Positions 44,430 through 52,043 of a DNA stretch of 64,000 nucleotides are shown one piece after another. The position numbers were made by a program, and so were the translations under genes. Source of the DNA: Candidatus Babeliales bacterium (GTDB taxonomy: Bacteria; Babelota; Babeliae; Babelales; Vermiphilaceae). Numbering within the stretch: position 1 is the stretch's first letter; each line of letters begins with the position of its first letter. The notes beneath the pieces were generated by a model. It did not search any database and was not told the DNA's origin. It saw only the letters and a program-made list of their open reading frames with translations. Location: contig DASZBJ010000017.1 of assembly GCA_035944115.1 (NCBI GenBank), positions 62,001 through 126,000 on the forward strand. The letters run 5' to 3'.

Positions 44430-44873
44430 CTAAATATCAAATACTATCTCTGCTTGCCATCCATCAGCAGTTTGTTTGATATATAAATCATGATAAGTAA
44501 CTGCTTTAATTTCAACAACTTCAAATCCCTGTACAGCAACACCATACACCGTGACTTCAATGTGCGTGTCGGTCAACATATGAATTGTTGCGCCTAAATA
44601 TGCTTGATTGTGAACATCAGATAAATACAGCGCATCTGATAAAAAATCTACTAATAATGCTTCTCGATCTGGTGAATCTATAGAAAGAGTATGCGCATAG
44701 GGCAATACATCGCACACAAGCCTATCTGCAACCATCTTGCAATTTGATGCTTGAGGACCAATCGATTGAAACATGCCAATCAATGCATGTATAAAAATTT
44801 GCTCAAGAGATGTTCCATACACACGAATTTTAATATCTGCCGTATGGGGAAGCAATTCAAAATCTTTCTGCAT
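44430..44873 (-). CDS. Archease (RtcB activator)
   Basis: A 147-residue cofactor that speeds guanylation and multiple turnover of RtcB. FELLPHTADIKIRVYGTSLEQIF at the N-terminus is the archease signature, with the metal-binding Asp in HTADIK. Later segments LLVDFLSDALYLSD and KAVTYHDLYI match the family, and the protein ends with an Asp near the C-terminus (VFDI). It is immediately upstream of rtcB on the same strand. Confidence 0.92.
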   Translation of the reverse strand: MQKDFELLPHTADIKIRVYGTSLEQIFIHALIGMFQSIGPQASNCKMVADRLVCDVLPYAHTLSIDSPDREALLVDFLSDALYLSDVHNQAYLGATIHMLTDTHIEVTVYGVAVQGFEVVEIKAVTYHDLYIKQTADGWQAEIVFDI

Positions 44874-44987
44874 ATATGCCTCTCTACTACTACAATCATG
44901 GTAATTTCAATATTTATAAATTTACGAAATAGAGTAACCTAAGAATATCCTAATCAAACAGATGTATGGTATAACTAATGCGATGAG

Positions 44988-45422
44988 ATGACAAAAAATA
45001 TTAAATCTATTGTTGAACTACTTATATGTCCAAAACAGCATTGGAAAATGGCGCTACTGAATAACTGGACAGATATAATCGGCAACCTCGCTGCACATGT
45101 ATCGATTGAAACTATTTACGACGACACCATTATTTTAGTGGTACAAGATTCTTGTTGGATGCAAGAGCTTCATCTGCTTTCTAACCTTATTTTAAAAAAA
45201 ATTAATAAAAATCTAGATACGCCACACATAAAACATCTACGCTTCAAACAAATCGGTATACAGAAAAAAAAATCAATTAAACGAGAAAAAAAAACTGTTC
45301 ATTATGCAAAACAAGTTACGCTATCTTCACCAGAAAAAGATGCATTACAAAAAATTAAGGACCCACATTTAAGTAGCGCTCTGGAGCAGTTTCTTATTCG
45401 TTGTTATCAGGAGAATACATGA
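44988..45422 (+). CDS. DUF721 / DciA-like protein
   Basis: A 144-residue protein with the DUF721 pattern: a W-x-x-IIGNLAAHVSIE strand, DDTIILVVQDSCWMQELHLL, then LILKKINKNL and IKHLRFKQIG. DciA members load the replicative helicase in many bacteria. The tail is Lys-rich and is followed by a helix. The stop overlaps the ATG of the TPR gene (ATGA). The family match is fair; the helicase-loading role is inherited from the family. Confidence 0.75.
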   Translation: MTKNIKSIVELLICPKQHWKMALLNNWTDIIGNLAAHVSIETIYDDTIILVVQDSCWMQELHLLSNLILKKINKNLDTPHIKHLRFKQIGIQKKKSIKREKKTVHYAKQVTLSSPEKDALQKIKDPHLSSALEQFLIRCYQENT

Positions 45423-47380
45423 AGCATATATATAAGAACTTATTCGAACATTTCTCACTATTTATAAACGGAAACGAGAACAAGCAACTCCCGATCGTCG
45501 TCGCGAGCCGCCATTGGCGTGCGTGGCGATCCAGCTTAGTAAAGGAGTATTTTAGTAAAAACAGGACAAAATATTTATTTAGTCGCGCTCATACTGAGCG
45601 CATAATTTCCTGGATCACCACGCATTCGCTCGTGACGACGATAATGAATACCACCTGCACCTTAGTAGGTTTTTGCATTGCAAAAACTCCCTTTTTAAGG
45701 ATATTTAATCAATTATTTAACTTTCGGATGAGCTCTAGATATTGTGCAGTAATCACCGTCTTATTATTACCCTCTGTGCAGTTGACCGCTGTGCCCTTAT
45801 CAGCAACGCAATTGCATCAATATTTTTGGGCGAACTATCAATTATTTAATCGTGATGCTCATCAAACCAATACCTGGTACCAAGAACTTCTACAAAATAA
45901 CCCTCCCATTTACGTGTATAAAGGGTATTTAGATTTTTTAACGGGTGTTGGCCAATTTCAACGCATTGTTGCGCTCATGCCACAACTTGATCCCCATTTT
46001 ACCACTGACGTTGATATACAACTCCAGTTCGCCCAAGCGCTACAACAAACGGGCAACAACCAAGAAGCTGAAAAAAGATTTATCAAGTTACATGAAACAT
46101 TTAAGACAAATACCACCGTTGTTTTTCAAACCGCGTTAGTGTATGTAAATCGCAAAGATATAGACCGCGCTCTACACACCATTGATACATTTCTTAATAG
46201 TACGCCAAAACGACCAAATAACTTCGTTTTTCACTTTTTAAAAGCGCAAATATATTTACAACTCCAAAATAAAGAGAAAGCATTAGAGGCAGTAACTGCA
46301 TGCCTAGATATGCACAAACAGTTTGATAAAGGATGGTTGCTCTTTGCGTTATTACAAGAACAAAAAGGTGCATTACAAGAAGCAATCACCGGATACACAA
46401 ATTTTTTAGAAATTAGTAAATCAAGCGATCCTGCTCTCCATCAACATCTATTGCAACTAACTTTTTTACAAAAAAATAACCAATCTTCACAACCAACGAT
46501 TAATACACACTTTTCTCTAGCACTCACCTCTTTTGACGAAAAAAAATATGACACCGCACTGCAACAGATTAACCAATGCCTGAAGCAACTACCTGCCGAT
46601 CCACAAGCTCGATTACTTAAGATCCAAATCCTTTCTGCTCTTAATAAATACAATGATGCTGCTAAAACAATTAAAACATGGATCTTAGAACAACCAAGCG
46701 AAGACGAATGGTACATGGCCCTTTGCCTGCTCTGCACCTCAGGGTTTGAGCCCAAAAAAGCAATTAAAGTCTTAGAAGCCGTCGTACACCAATATCCTAA
46801 CAATATAAAACCATACTTATACTTGGCGGATCTTTGCAGTCGTGCCGGAATTTTGCAAACTGCAGTCACCTATCACGAAAAAATATTACAGATTACGCAA
46901 GACCCTCTGTTGCAAACTAAGGTGCTCTTTAACTTAGCACGCCTGTACTATGGCAAACAAAAATTTAACAAAGCAGAGGCTGCATTAGAACAAGGATATG
47001 CCCTGGGACAAAACTTCCTGCCGCTCCTTAATTTACTTGCATATAATTATGCAACGCAAAGTAAAAACCTTACCAAGGCAGAACAACTGATTAAAACTGT
47101 CCTAGAAAAAAGTACCAACCCCCACTTTCTCGATACCTATGCATTGGTACTCTATAAACAAAAAAAATATGATCAAGCACTCCAGATCTTACAATCGATT
47201 ACAGAACAAACTCCTCAGGACTTCACTATCTTAAAACATCTTGCAAAAACCTATCATCGATTAGGTGACAGTCCAAAAGCAGTAGAAACCATACAAAAAG
47301 CGACTGCCATAGCACAAACCGAATCTGAAAAAAATAAGGCACAATTTATCTTAAATCAATGGAACCAAACAACATCATGA
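45419..47380 (+). CDS. TPR protein with MITE-derived N-terminal extension
   Basis: Exported tetratricopeptide protein, 653 residues from the ATG at 45419 (CAGGAG five bases upstream). Codons 6-106 come from a MITE-like element inserted in frame. Removing the element and one 3-bp target copy restores MKHIYKYCAVITVLLLPSVQ, an excellent signal peptide. An internal ATG at 45729, inside the element's right end, also gives a signal peptide (MSSRYCAVITVLLLP), so translation may now begin there. The remainder is about ten or more TPR units for protein contacts in the periplasm or on the surface. It overlaps murG by four bases. Confidence 0.8.
   Translation: MKHIYKNLFEHFSLFINGNENKQLPIVVASRHWRAWRSSLVKEYFSKNRTKYLFSRAHTERIISWITTHSLVTTIMNTTCTLVGFCIAKTPFLRIFNQLFNFRMSSRYCAVITVLLLPSVQLTAVPLSATQLHQYFWANYQLFNRDAHQTNTWYQELLQNNPPIYVYKGYLDFLTGVGQFQRIVALMPQLDPHFTTDVDIQLQFAQALQQTGNNQEAEKRFIKLHETFKTNTTVVFQTALVYVNRKDIDRALHTIDTFLNSTPKRPNNFVFHFLKAQIYLQLQNKEKALEAVTACLDMHKQFDKGWLLFALLQEQKGALQEAITGYTNFLEISKSSDPALHQHLLQLTFLQKNNQSSQPTINTHFSLALTSFDEKKYDTALQQINQCLKQLPADPQARLLKIQILSALNKYNDAAKTIKTWILEQPSEDEWYMALCLLCTSGFEPKKAIKVLEAVVHQYPNNIKPYLYLADLCSRAGILQTAVTYHEKILQITQDPLLQTKVLFNLARLYYGKQKFNKAEAALEQGYALGQNFLPLLNLLAYNYATQSKNLTKAEQLIKTVLEKSTNPHFLDTYALVLYKQKKYDQALQILQSITEQTPQDFTILKHLAKTYHRLGDSPKAVETIQKATAIAQTESEKNKAQFILNQWNQTTS
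45436..45735. mobile_element. MITE-like element, copy 2, inside TPR gene
   Basis: A 300-bp relative of the element at 28425-28716. Ends GAACTTATTCGAACAT and CTTTCGGATGAGCTC are diverged inverted repeats, flanked by TAA and TAG. The inner left arm 45492-45534 matches the other copy at 42 of 43 positions; the right arm (45610-45642) and the GCTCATACTGAGC hairpin are also shared. It has no stop codon in the frame of the host gene, and 300 plus 3 bases keeps that frame. Confidence 0.82.
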
Positions 47381-48414
47381 ATCAAAACCAAACGATATGT
47401 TTTGTAGCCGGTCGATCGGGAGGACATATCATACCCGCATTAACTCTTGCACATGCACATAAAAAAGAGTACCCAACCAGCAGGGTACTCTTTTTTTCAA
47501 CCAATACGCCCCTTGATACTGCAATTATAAGCGCAGATAATTCTGTTGATACCTATTATCAACTGCCTATGGATAACATTCCGAAACGATGGTATCGCAT
47601 TCCAAAATATCTGTATCATGCGACACGTTCTTTTTTCACAAGCTTCTATCAGCTCTATAAACATAAGCCTGCACTCGTGATTAGCACCGGCGGATACATC
47701 GGGCTACCCGTCTGTTTTGCCGCATGGATTTTACGCATTCCCCTAGAACTGTGGGAACTCAATGCACTCCCCGGCCGCTCTGCACATCTTCTTGCACGTT
47801 TTGCAACAAAAATTCATGTTGTGTTTGATGCGTGCAAACAATATTTTCCAAAACAAAAAACGGTTGTTTCTGCGTATCCAATACGCTTTACAGAAAAACA
47901 GATTTCACGCGAACAGGCATGCACTATGATCAATCTAGATCCATATAAAAAAACAATACTCGTTCTTGGCGGATCACAGGGCTCTGTCTCCATCAATACC
48001 ATCATCAAACAATCTCTTGCGCATATTGAAAATCTTCGCGCAGTACAATGCATTCATCAAACGGGAGCCGCCGATACTTCCAACTGGCACGAGATTTATG
48101 CTCAACATAATATGCAAGCATATATCTGCGCATATACTAATGAAATCGAACCACTCTACAATGCAGCTGATCTGATTATTTGCCGCGCTGGTGCCGGCAG
48201 TTTATTTGAAACCGTCTATTTTAAAAAACCTGCTATTATCATTCCTCTTGAAACCGCTATTACCGATCATCAACTAGACAATGCGCGCGCGATTGCGCTG
48301 CAATATCCTGAGCTGTGCACGGTACTGCGGGAGCAGGATATAAAGCGTGATCCACAGGAATTCTACACAATGATTAATACATTGTTATATAAACACATAA
48401 CCCAAAGAGGTTAA
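47377..48414 (+). CDS. murG: MurG glycosyltransferase
   Basis: Peripheral inner-membrane enzyme that adds GlcNAc to lipid I to form lipid II. The 345 residues include AGRSGGHIIPALTLA (normally GGTGGH, here GRSGGH), the GGYIGLP segment, the UDP-sugar loop GGSQGS and the RAGAGSLFE motif. The ATG at 47377 overlaps the TPR gene's stop. Together with PBP1 and UppS it shows that peptidoglycan is made. Confidence 0.92.
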   Translation: MNQNQTICFVAGRSGGHIIPALTLAHAHKKEYPTSRVLFFSTNTPLDTAIISADNSVDTYYQLPMDNIPKRWYRIPKYLYHATRSFFTSFYQLYKHKPALVISTGGYIGLPVCFAAWILRIPLELWELNALPGRSAHLLARFATKIHVVFDACKQYFPKQKTVVSAYPIRFTEKQISREQACTMINLDPYKKTILVLGGSQGSVSINTIIKQSLAHIENLRAVQCIHQTGAADTSNWHEIYAQHNMQAYICAYTNEIEPLYNAADLIICRAGAGSLFETVYFKKPAIIIPLETAITDHQLDNARAIALQYPELCTVLREQDIKRDPQEFYTMINTLLYKHITQRG

Positions 48415-48417
48415 AAA

Positions 48418-49437
48418 ATGAATATTGAAAAAACAAATGAGTATGCACATTTTTTACAAGAGATTAAGGATCGCATCAGGGACACTCAAGCTAATGCACT
48501 TAAATCAGTTAATAAATACCTCATATCTTTATACTGGAGTATAGGAAAAGACATAGTAGAAAAACAAAAGAAAAATGGGTGGGGTGATTCAGTAATAGAG
48601 GGGCTTGCTGTTGAATTGCAAAAAGCTCTCCCAGGCATCAAGGGGTTTTCCGCGAGAAATCTCTGGAAAATGCGCGATCTATACGTCTCGTACAGCTCTA
48701 AGGAAAAACTGCAACCACTGGTTGCAGAAATTAGTTGGACCAATAATATTTACATTTTGGGTAAGTGCAAGGACCCTCTAGAACGAGAATTTTACGTGCG
48801 CATGGTGCGCAAGTACGGATGGAGTAAAAATAGTCTCATTAATCATATTTCCAATCAAACTTACGAAAGAACATTCTTAGGACAAAGTAACTTTGATGTA
48901 ACTCTACCCGCTCAAATCCAAGATAACGCAAAACTTATTGTTAAAGATGAATATACATTTGATTTTTTAGAACTTGGAGACGATTTTAGTGAACGCCAGC
49001 TTGAAAATTCTTTAGTCGCCAGAGTAGAAGATTTTTTAAAAGAAATGGGTGGCATTTTTAGTTTTGTAGGAAGACAATACCGCCTTGAAGTAGATGATAA
49101 AGAATATTTCTTAGATATCTTACTCTATCACCGTATACTCAGATGCCTTGTAATAATTGAACTCAAAATTGGTGAATTTATTCCCGAATACATCGGTAAA
49201 ATGCAATTCTATCTTGCAGCTGTTGACGCCCAAGTAAAAACGGCCGAAGAAAACCCTTCGATTGGAATTATTTTATGTAAGTCAAAAAGTAAAATGACCG
49301 TAGAATATGCTTTGAAAGAATCAAATAAACCTATCGGCGTTGCATCATATACAGTTGTCAAAAAGCTTCCCAAAGAACTTAAAGATCAACTTCCCAATGC
49401 TGAACAAATCGCAAAGCTTATTGGCAAAATAGAGTAA
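48418..49437 (+). CDS. YhcG-type PD-(D/E)XK nuclease (DUF1016)
   Basis: A 339-residue protein with the two-part YhcG layout. An N-terminal helical domain (ISLYWSIGKDIVEKQ, GWGDSVIEGLAVELQKALPGIKGFSARNLWKMRDLY) precedes a C-terminal nuclease core, with DILLYHR and IIELKIGEF as the D...ExK residues. The family is widespread, often near restriction or toxin genes, and linked to mobile or defence regions. Here it follows murG by three bases, with a ribosome site lying in the murG end. It begins a small accessory patch. The DNA substrate is unknown. Confidence 0.85.
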   Translation: MNIEKTNEYAHFLQEIKDRIRDTQANALKSVNKYLISLYWSIGKDIVEKQKKNGWGDSVIEGLAVELQKALPGIKGFSARNLWKMRDLYVSYSSKEKLQPLVAEISWTNNIYILGKCKDPLEREFYVRMVRKYGWSKNSLINHISNQTYERTFLGQSNFDVTLPAQIQDNAKLIVKDEYTFDFLELGDDFSERQLENSLVARVEDFLKEMGGIFSFVGRQYRLEVDDKEYFLDILLYHRILRCLVIIELKIGEFIPEYIGKMQFYLAAVDAQVKTAEENPSIGIILCKSKSKMTVEYALKESNKPIGVASYTVVKKLPKELKDQLPNAEQIAKLIGKIE

Positions 49438-49755
49438 AAATATGCTAGCACCGAAAGCTTTAGACTGAACATATTCAAAAATCCGCACCCTATTTATCCC
49501 AACCTATTAGCAAAGAAACAATGGGATCTCTCAGCAGAATTTACGGCATACTTGAATCCGCTCCTCATGGATACAATCCCATTCCAAGTAGCAATGACGC
49601 ATATATATAGGATCCTGACAATTCAACGTGCTTTCAATCATAGCTATGGACCCACAACATTTCGCGAATGGTTTCAGCACGAGGTTGCTATACGGCCTCA
49701 TGTGGCAGAATTGATACGGACATATGCGAGCAAAAATACTCAATCGAATCACTGA
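49435..49755 (+). pseudogene. Gene remnant without a proper start
   Basis: A single open frame of about 106 codons (from after a stop at 49432 to the TGA at 49755) with protein-like composition (IFKNPHPIYPNLLAKKQWDL; FREWFQHEVAIRPHVAELI). It has no ATG or ribosome site in its first third; the first candidates are a TTG at 49552 and an ATG at 49567. It is most simply the 3' part of a lost gene inside the accessory patch. No family recognised. Confidence 0.45.
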
Positions 49756-49854
49756 GGCATTCTATATCTCGTATGTTATTTATATTCCATAAAAAAATAT
49801 AGTTAACGAGCTTGATCTTGCTATAAACAGAGCAAAAAAACTATAGGGAATATT

Positions 49855-50079
49855 ATGAAAAAAAATAAACATATCGGATCAAGCTTTGAAAGCTTCCTTG
49901 AAGCTGAAGGAATACTTGAGGAGGTAAGTGTTGCTGCCGTTAAAGCAGTTATCGCTCAAAATCTAAAAAATGAATTGATAAATCCTCAAACGGCAGTAAA
50001 GCAAAACTGCCGACACTGTCGGCAGAAATTAACTAGTCACATATCAATGTTGCAAAGTGCTTACTTTTTTATTGGATGA
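49855..50079 (+). CDS. Truncated HTH antitoxin-like protein
   Basis: A 74-residue protein whose first 40 residues (KHIGSSFESFLEAEGILEEVSVAAVKAVIAQNL) match the N-terminus of a common XRE-type antitoxin of type II systems. Where the DNA-binding domain should follow, the frame turns to INPQTAVKQNCRHCRQK and stops. AGGGAA lies upstream of the ATG. The break coincides with inverted repeats at 49991-50025. Probably a non-functional remnant; no toxin gene adjoins. Confidence 0.5.
   Translation: MKKNKHIGSSFESFLEAEGILEEVSVAAVKAVIAQNLKNELINPQTAVKQNCRHCRQKLTSHISMLQSAYFFIG
49991..50025. repeat. Overlapping alternative hairpins
   Basis: CGGCAGT (49991-49997) can pair with ACTGCCG (50006-50012), while CTGCCGACA and TGTCGGCAG form a perfect 19-base palindrome at 50007-50025. 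The two hairpins share the middle arm and exclude each other. It could be an operator, an attenuator, or the debris of an insertion. Confidence 0.55.
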
Positions 50080-50372
50080 ATATCCATTTCAAAGCCAATT
50101 GCGTTCAACACTGTTATTAAAGACGTAAATCGAGGGTTACCTTTTTTGGATAACATCCGATACAAATTTTGTTTGTTTAAATCCGTCTCTTCAGCCAAAT
50201 CAGCAATATTACCACCTTGTGCTTGCAATACATCGCGTAAAGCTAATAAGAACACACGCTCGTCTGGATCTGCAAGTGCAGCTTTAAGATATGCTGCCGT
50301 CTCTTGTGGATCTTGTAACTGTTCTAATAATAAATCTTGAAAGTCTCTAAATTGTCTTTTTTTTCGTATCAT
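50061..50372 (-). CDS. HigA-like addiction-module antidote
   Basis: DNA-binding antitoxin of about 103 residues from the ATG at 50372 (AAAGGGC upstream). The helical start LLLEQLQDPQETAAYLKAAL and FLLALRDVLQAQGGNIADLAEETDLNKQNLYRMLSKKGNP with its helix-turn-helix match the COG3636 antidotes. Its partner toxin normally sits just upstream and overlaps its start; only a decayed toxin end is present there. It is thus an orphan antitoxin. It is convergent with the truncated antitoxin at 49855, overlapping its end. Confidence 0.8.
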   Translation of the reverse strand: MIRKKRQFRDFQDLLLEQLQDPQETAAYLKAALADPDERVFLLALRDVLQAQGGNIADLAEETDLNKQNLYRMLSKKGNPRFTSLITVLNAIGFEMDIHPIKK

Positions 50373-50440
50373 CCATTTGCCCTTTATAATCAAGCCAATA
50401 CCGCTGAGCTTTGAGAATATCACGTTCTTGGCTTTTTCTA
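50347..50440 (-). pseudogene. Remnant of a HigB/RelE-type toxin
   Basis: On the minus strand, in a frame different from the antidote, the DNA reads RKSQERDILKAQRYWLDYKG and then stop, the C-terminal helix of addiction-module killer proteins (KSxQxxDIxKAxxYWxDYK). It overlaps the antidote start by 26 bases as in intact pairs. An in-frame stop and loss of all upstream toxin sequence show that it is dead. Confidence 0.7.
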
Positions 50441-50558
50441 CAGCCAACAACTTATCTCTTATCCGCTAGCAGTACCCGTTCCTCACTCCGTTTTACATTA
50501 ATCCCTGCTCTGATAATATTATCAATAGGTAATTATTAATTCAAAATAGGGGTTTTCA

Positions 50559-52034
50559 ATGAATAATTTCAAAACTGGTTCTTTGCTATTAATAGGTCTT
50601 GCTCTATTAACCCCACTAATAAGCTATGCACAGGGAGAACCTGAAAAGTCGACCTTGTGTATTAATTATCGTGATGCATTTGATCAGACCAAGCTTCATG
50701 AACAGTATAAAGATCTTATGGTCATGTTAAATTGCCAGGATAATGTTTGTATAGACGGCCAAACTAAAACTGACTCACTACCAAAATTAGATACTGAACA
50801 GGTCAAAAAGTTACAAAAAGAATATACAAAGGCGTGTACTGATAAACTTAAAAAGGCACATAAATGGGTTATCATGGAGCCCGCACGCGAAAGTCTGACG
50901 TTAATGGCATTAATTGCAACGGCAACAACAGCCGTTATTAAAGCGACAAGCAAAGACTCAATGGGAGGCAGTTTTAGCATTTTTAATGCTTTTACTCATG
51001 CTGCATTTCTTTCACTTGGCGTAATTCGTTCTGGCTTTCATCTTGCATTTCCACCAACTCATCCCCTTAATCCGCTTGAGAATCTTTTTGCCAAAAACCA
51101 ATGTTTTATTCCAAAAGCATTATGGCCAATTATTATTGAAAAATTTACCATTGCGCGTCAAAATCAATTTGAACAACGTGATGCCATGAACTTTCTTGAG
51201 TTTGCTCTTGGACTCACTACCTATCAGCCGTCAGCACCAATGACTATGGACGCCAACAAAATAAACGGAGTAATCAATGAACTTCATAAGCGAATCGACA
51301 GTTTCTTTGCTCACTATAACGACGCTTCAGATGGTGAATGTTGTCGAGCACTAAAGATCAATATTGCAAAATTTGTACTTGCTCTTGCAGGTGATACAAA
51401 CATATGCCCTCGTTATATATATCTCCATGGGCCTGGTGGTATTGGAAAAACCCATTTTGTACGTACCCTGGCGCAATGGTTCCAAGAGCTCTTACCCGAT
51501 ACAACGCGCTTTAATGATCTAATTATTACTTCCGCTGATGAGTTAGAAGGAAATCAAAGACAACCAGGGTCTATGCTACGAGTGCTGCGCAATCAACTGA
51601 TGGGCAAAAAGCGAGGATCAATTGTATTCATGGATGAAGCAACATGGCTTAATAAAGATGATATGATAAGCCCAGCAAAACGCGTATTTAATGGAAATCA
51701 GTCAAAGCTATCTACCAGTTATTTTGGTTCTGGTATGGATGGAACCGGTATTAATTTAAAATTGCCACCAATGCTTATTTTTGTAGCAAGTAATGAGGAA
51801 ATAAAAGATACCGCATTAGCAAGTAGATTTGATACTATTCAATATCCTACTCCGACCCCTACATTGTTAATTGCTCATGCTTTGCATGTTATAAAAAACA
51901 GTAAAGTATTACCAATTAAAAGAAATGGGATAGCACAAGAAAAAGTAGAAGAATGGATAACACAAAACAAGATTAATAATTTCAGAGTGATCGAATCAAA
52001 AATCGAACAGTTTATGATGGCAAAAGGTGAATAG
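50559..52034 (+). CDS. AAA+ ATPase with N-terminal signal peptide
   Basis: A 491-residue protein of unknown job. A signal peptide (hydrophobic about 7-21, AYAQ-like cleavage site at SYAQ) precedes a Cys-containing segment (Cys34, 59, 64, 93), two moderately hydrophobic stretches (about 112-128 and 140-160), and then an AAA+ module. That module has Walker A GPGGIGKT (291-298), Walker B IVFMDE (355-360), sensor-1 Asn412 in FVASN, and an arginine-finger-like ASRFDT (421-426). If exported, it would be an AAA+ enzyme outside the cytosol, like eukaryotic torsins. The topology depends on whether the middle stretches span the membrane. Confidence 0.75.
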   Translation: MNNFKTGSLLLIGLALLTPLISYAQGEPEKSTLCINYRDAFDQTKLHEQYKDLMVMLNCQDNVCIDGQTKTDSLPKLDTEQVKKLQKEYTKACTDKLKKAHKWVIMEPARESLTLMALIATATTAVIKATSKDSMGGSFSIFNAFTHAAFLSLGVIRSGFHLAFPPTHPLNPLENLFAKNQCFIPKALWPIIIEKFTIARQNQFEQRDAMNFLEFALGLTTYQPSAPMTMDANKINGVINELHKRIDSFFAHYNDASDGECCRALKINIAKFVLALAGDTNICPRYIYLHGPGGIGKTHFVRTLAQWFQELLPDTTRFNDLIITSADELEGNQRQPGSMLRVLRNQLMGKKRGSIVFMDEATWLNKDDMISPAKRVFNGNQSKLSTSYFGSGMDGTGINLKLPPMLIFVASNEEIKDTALASRFDTIQYPTPTPTLLIAHALHVIKNSKVLPIKRNGIAQEKVEEWITQNKINNFRVIESKIEQFMMAKGE

Positions 52035-52043
52035 AAAACGATT

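Noticed and set aside
46441-46869. Open frame of 142 codons on the minus strand within the TPR gene
   Set aside because: No ribosome site, and the plus-strand TPR repeats explain the coding signal.
48418-49437. YhcG-type nuclease as a novel defence gene
   Set aside because: It is a widespread known family with the usual two-domain layout; only its context is of interest.
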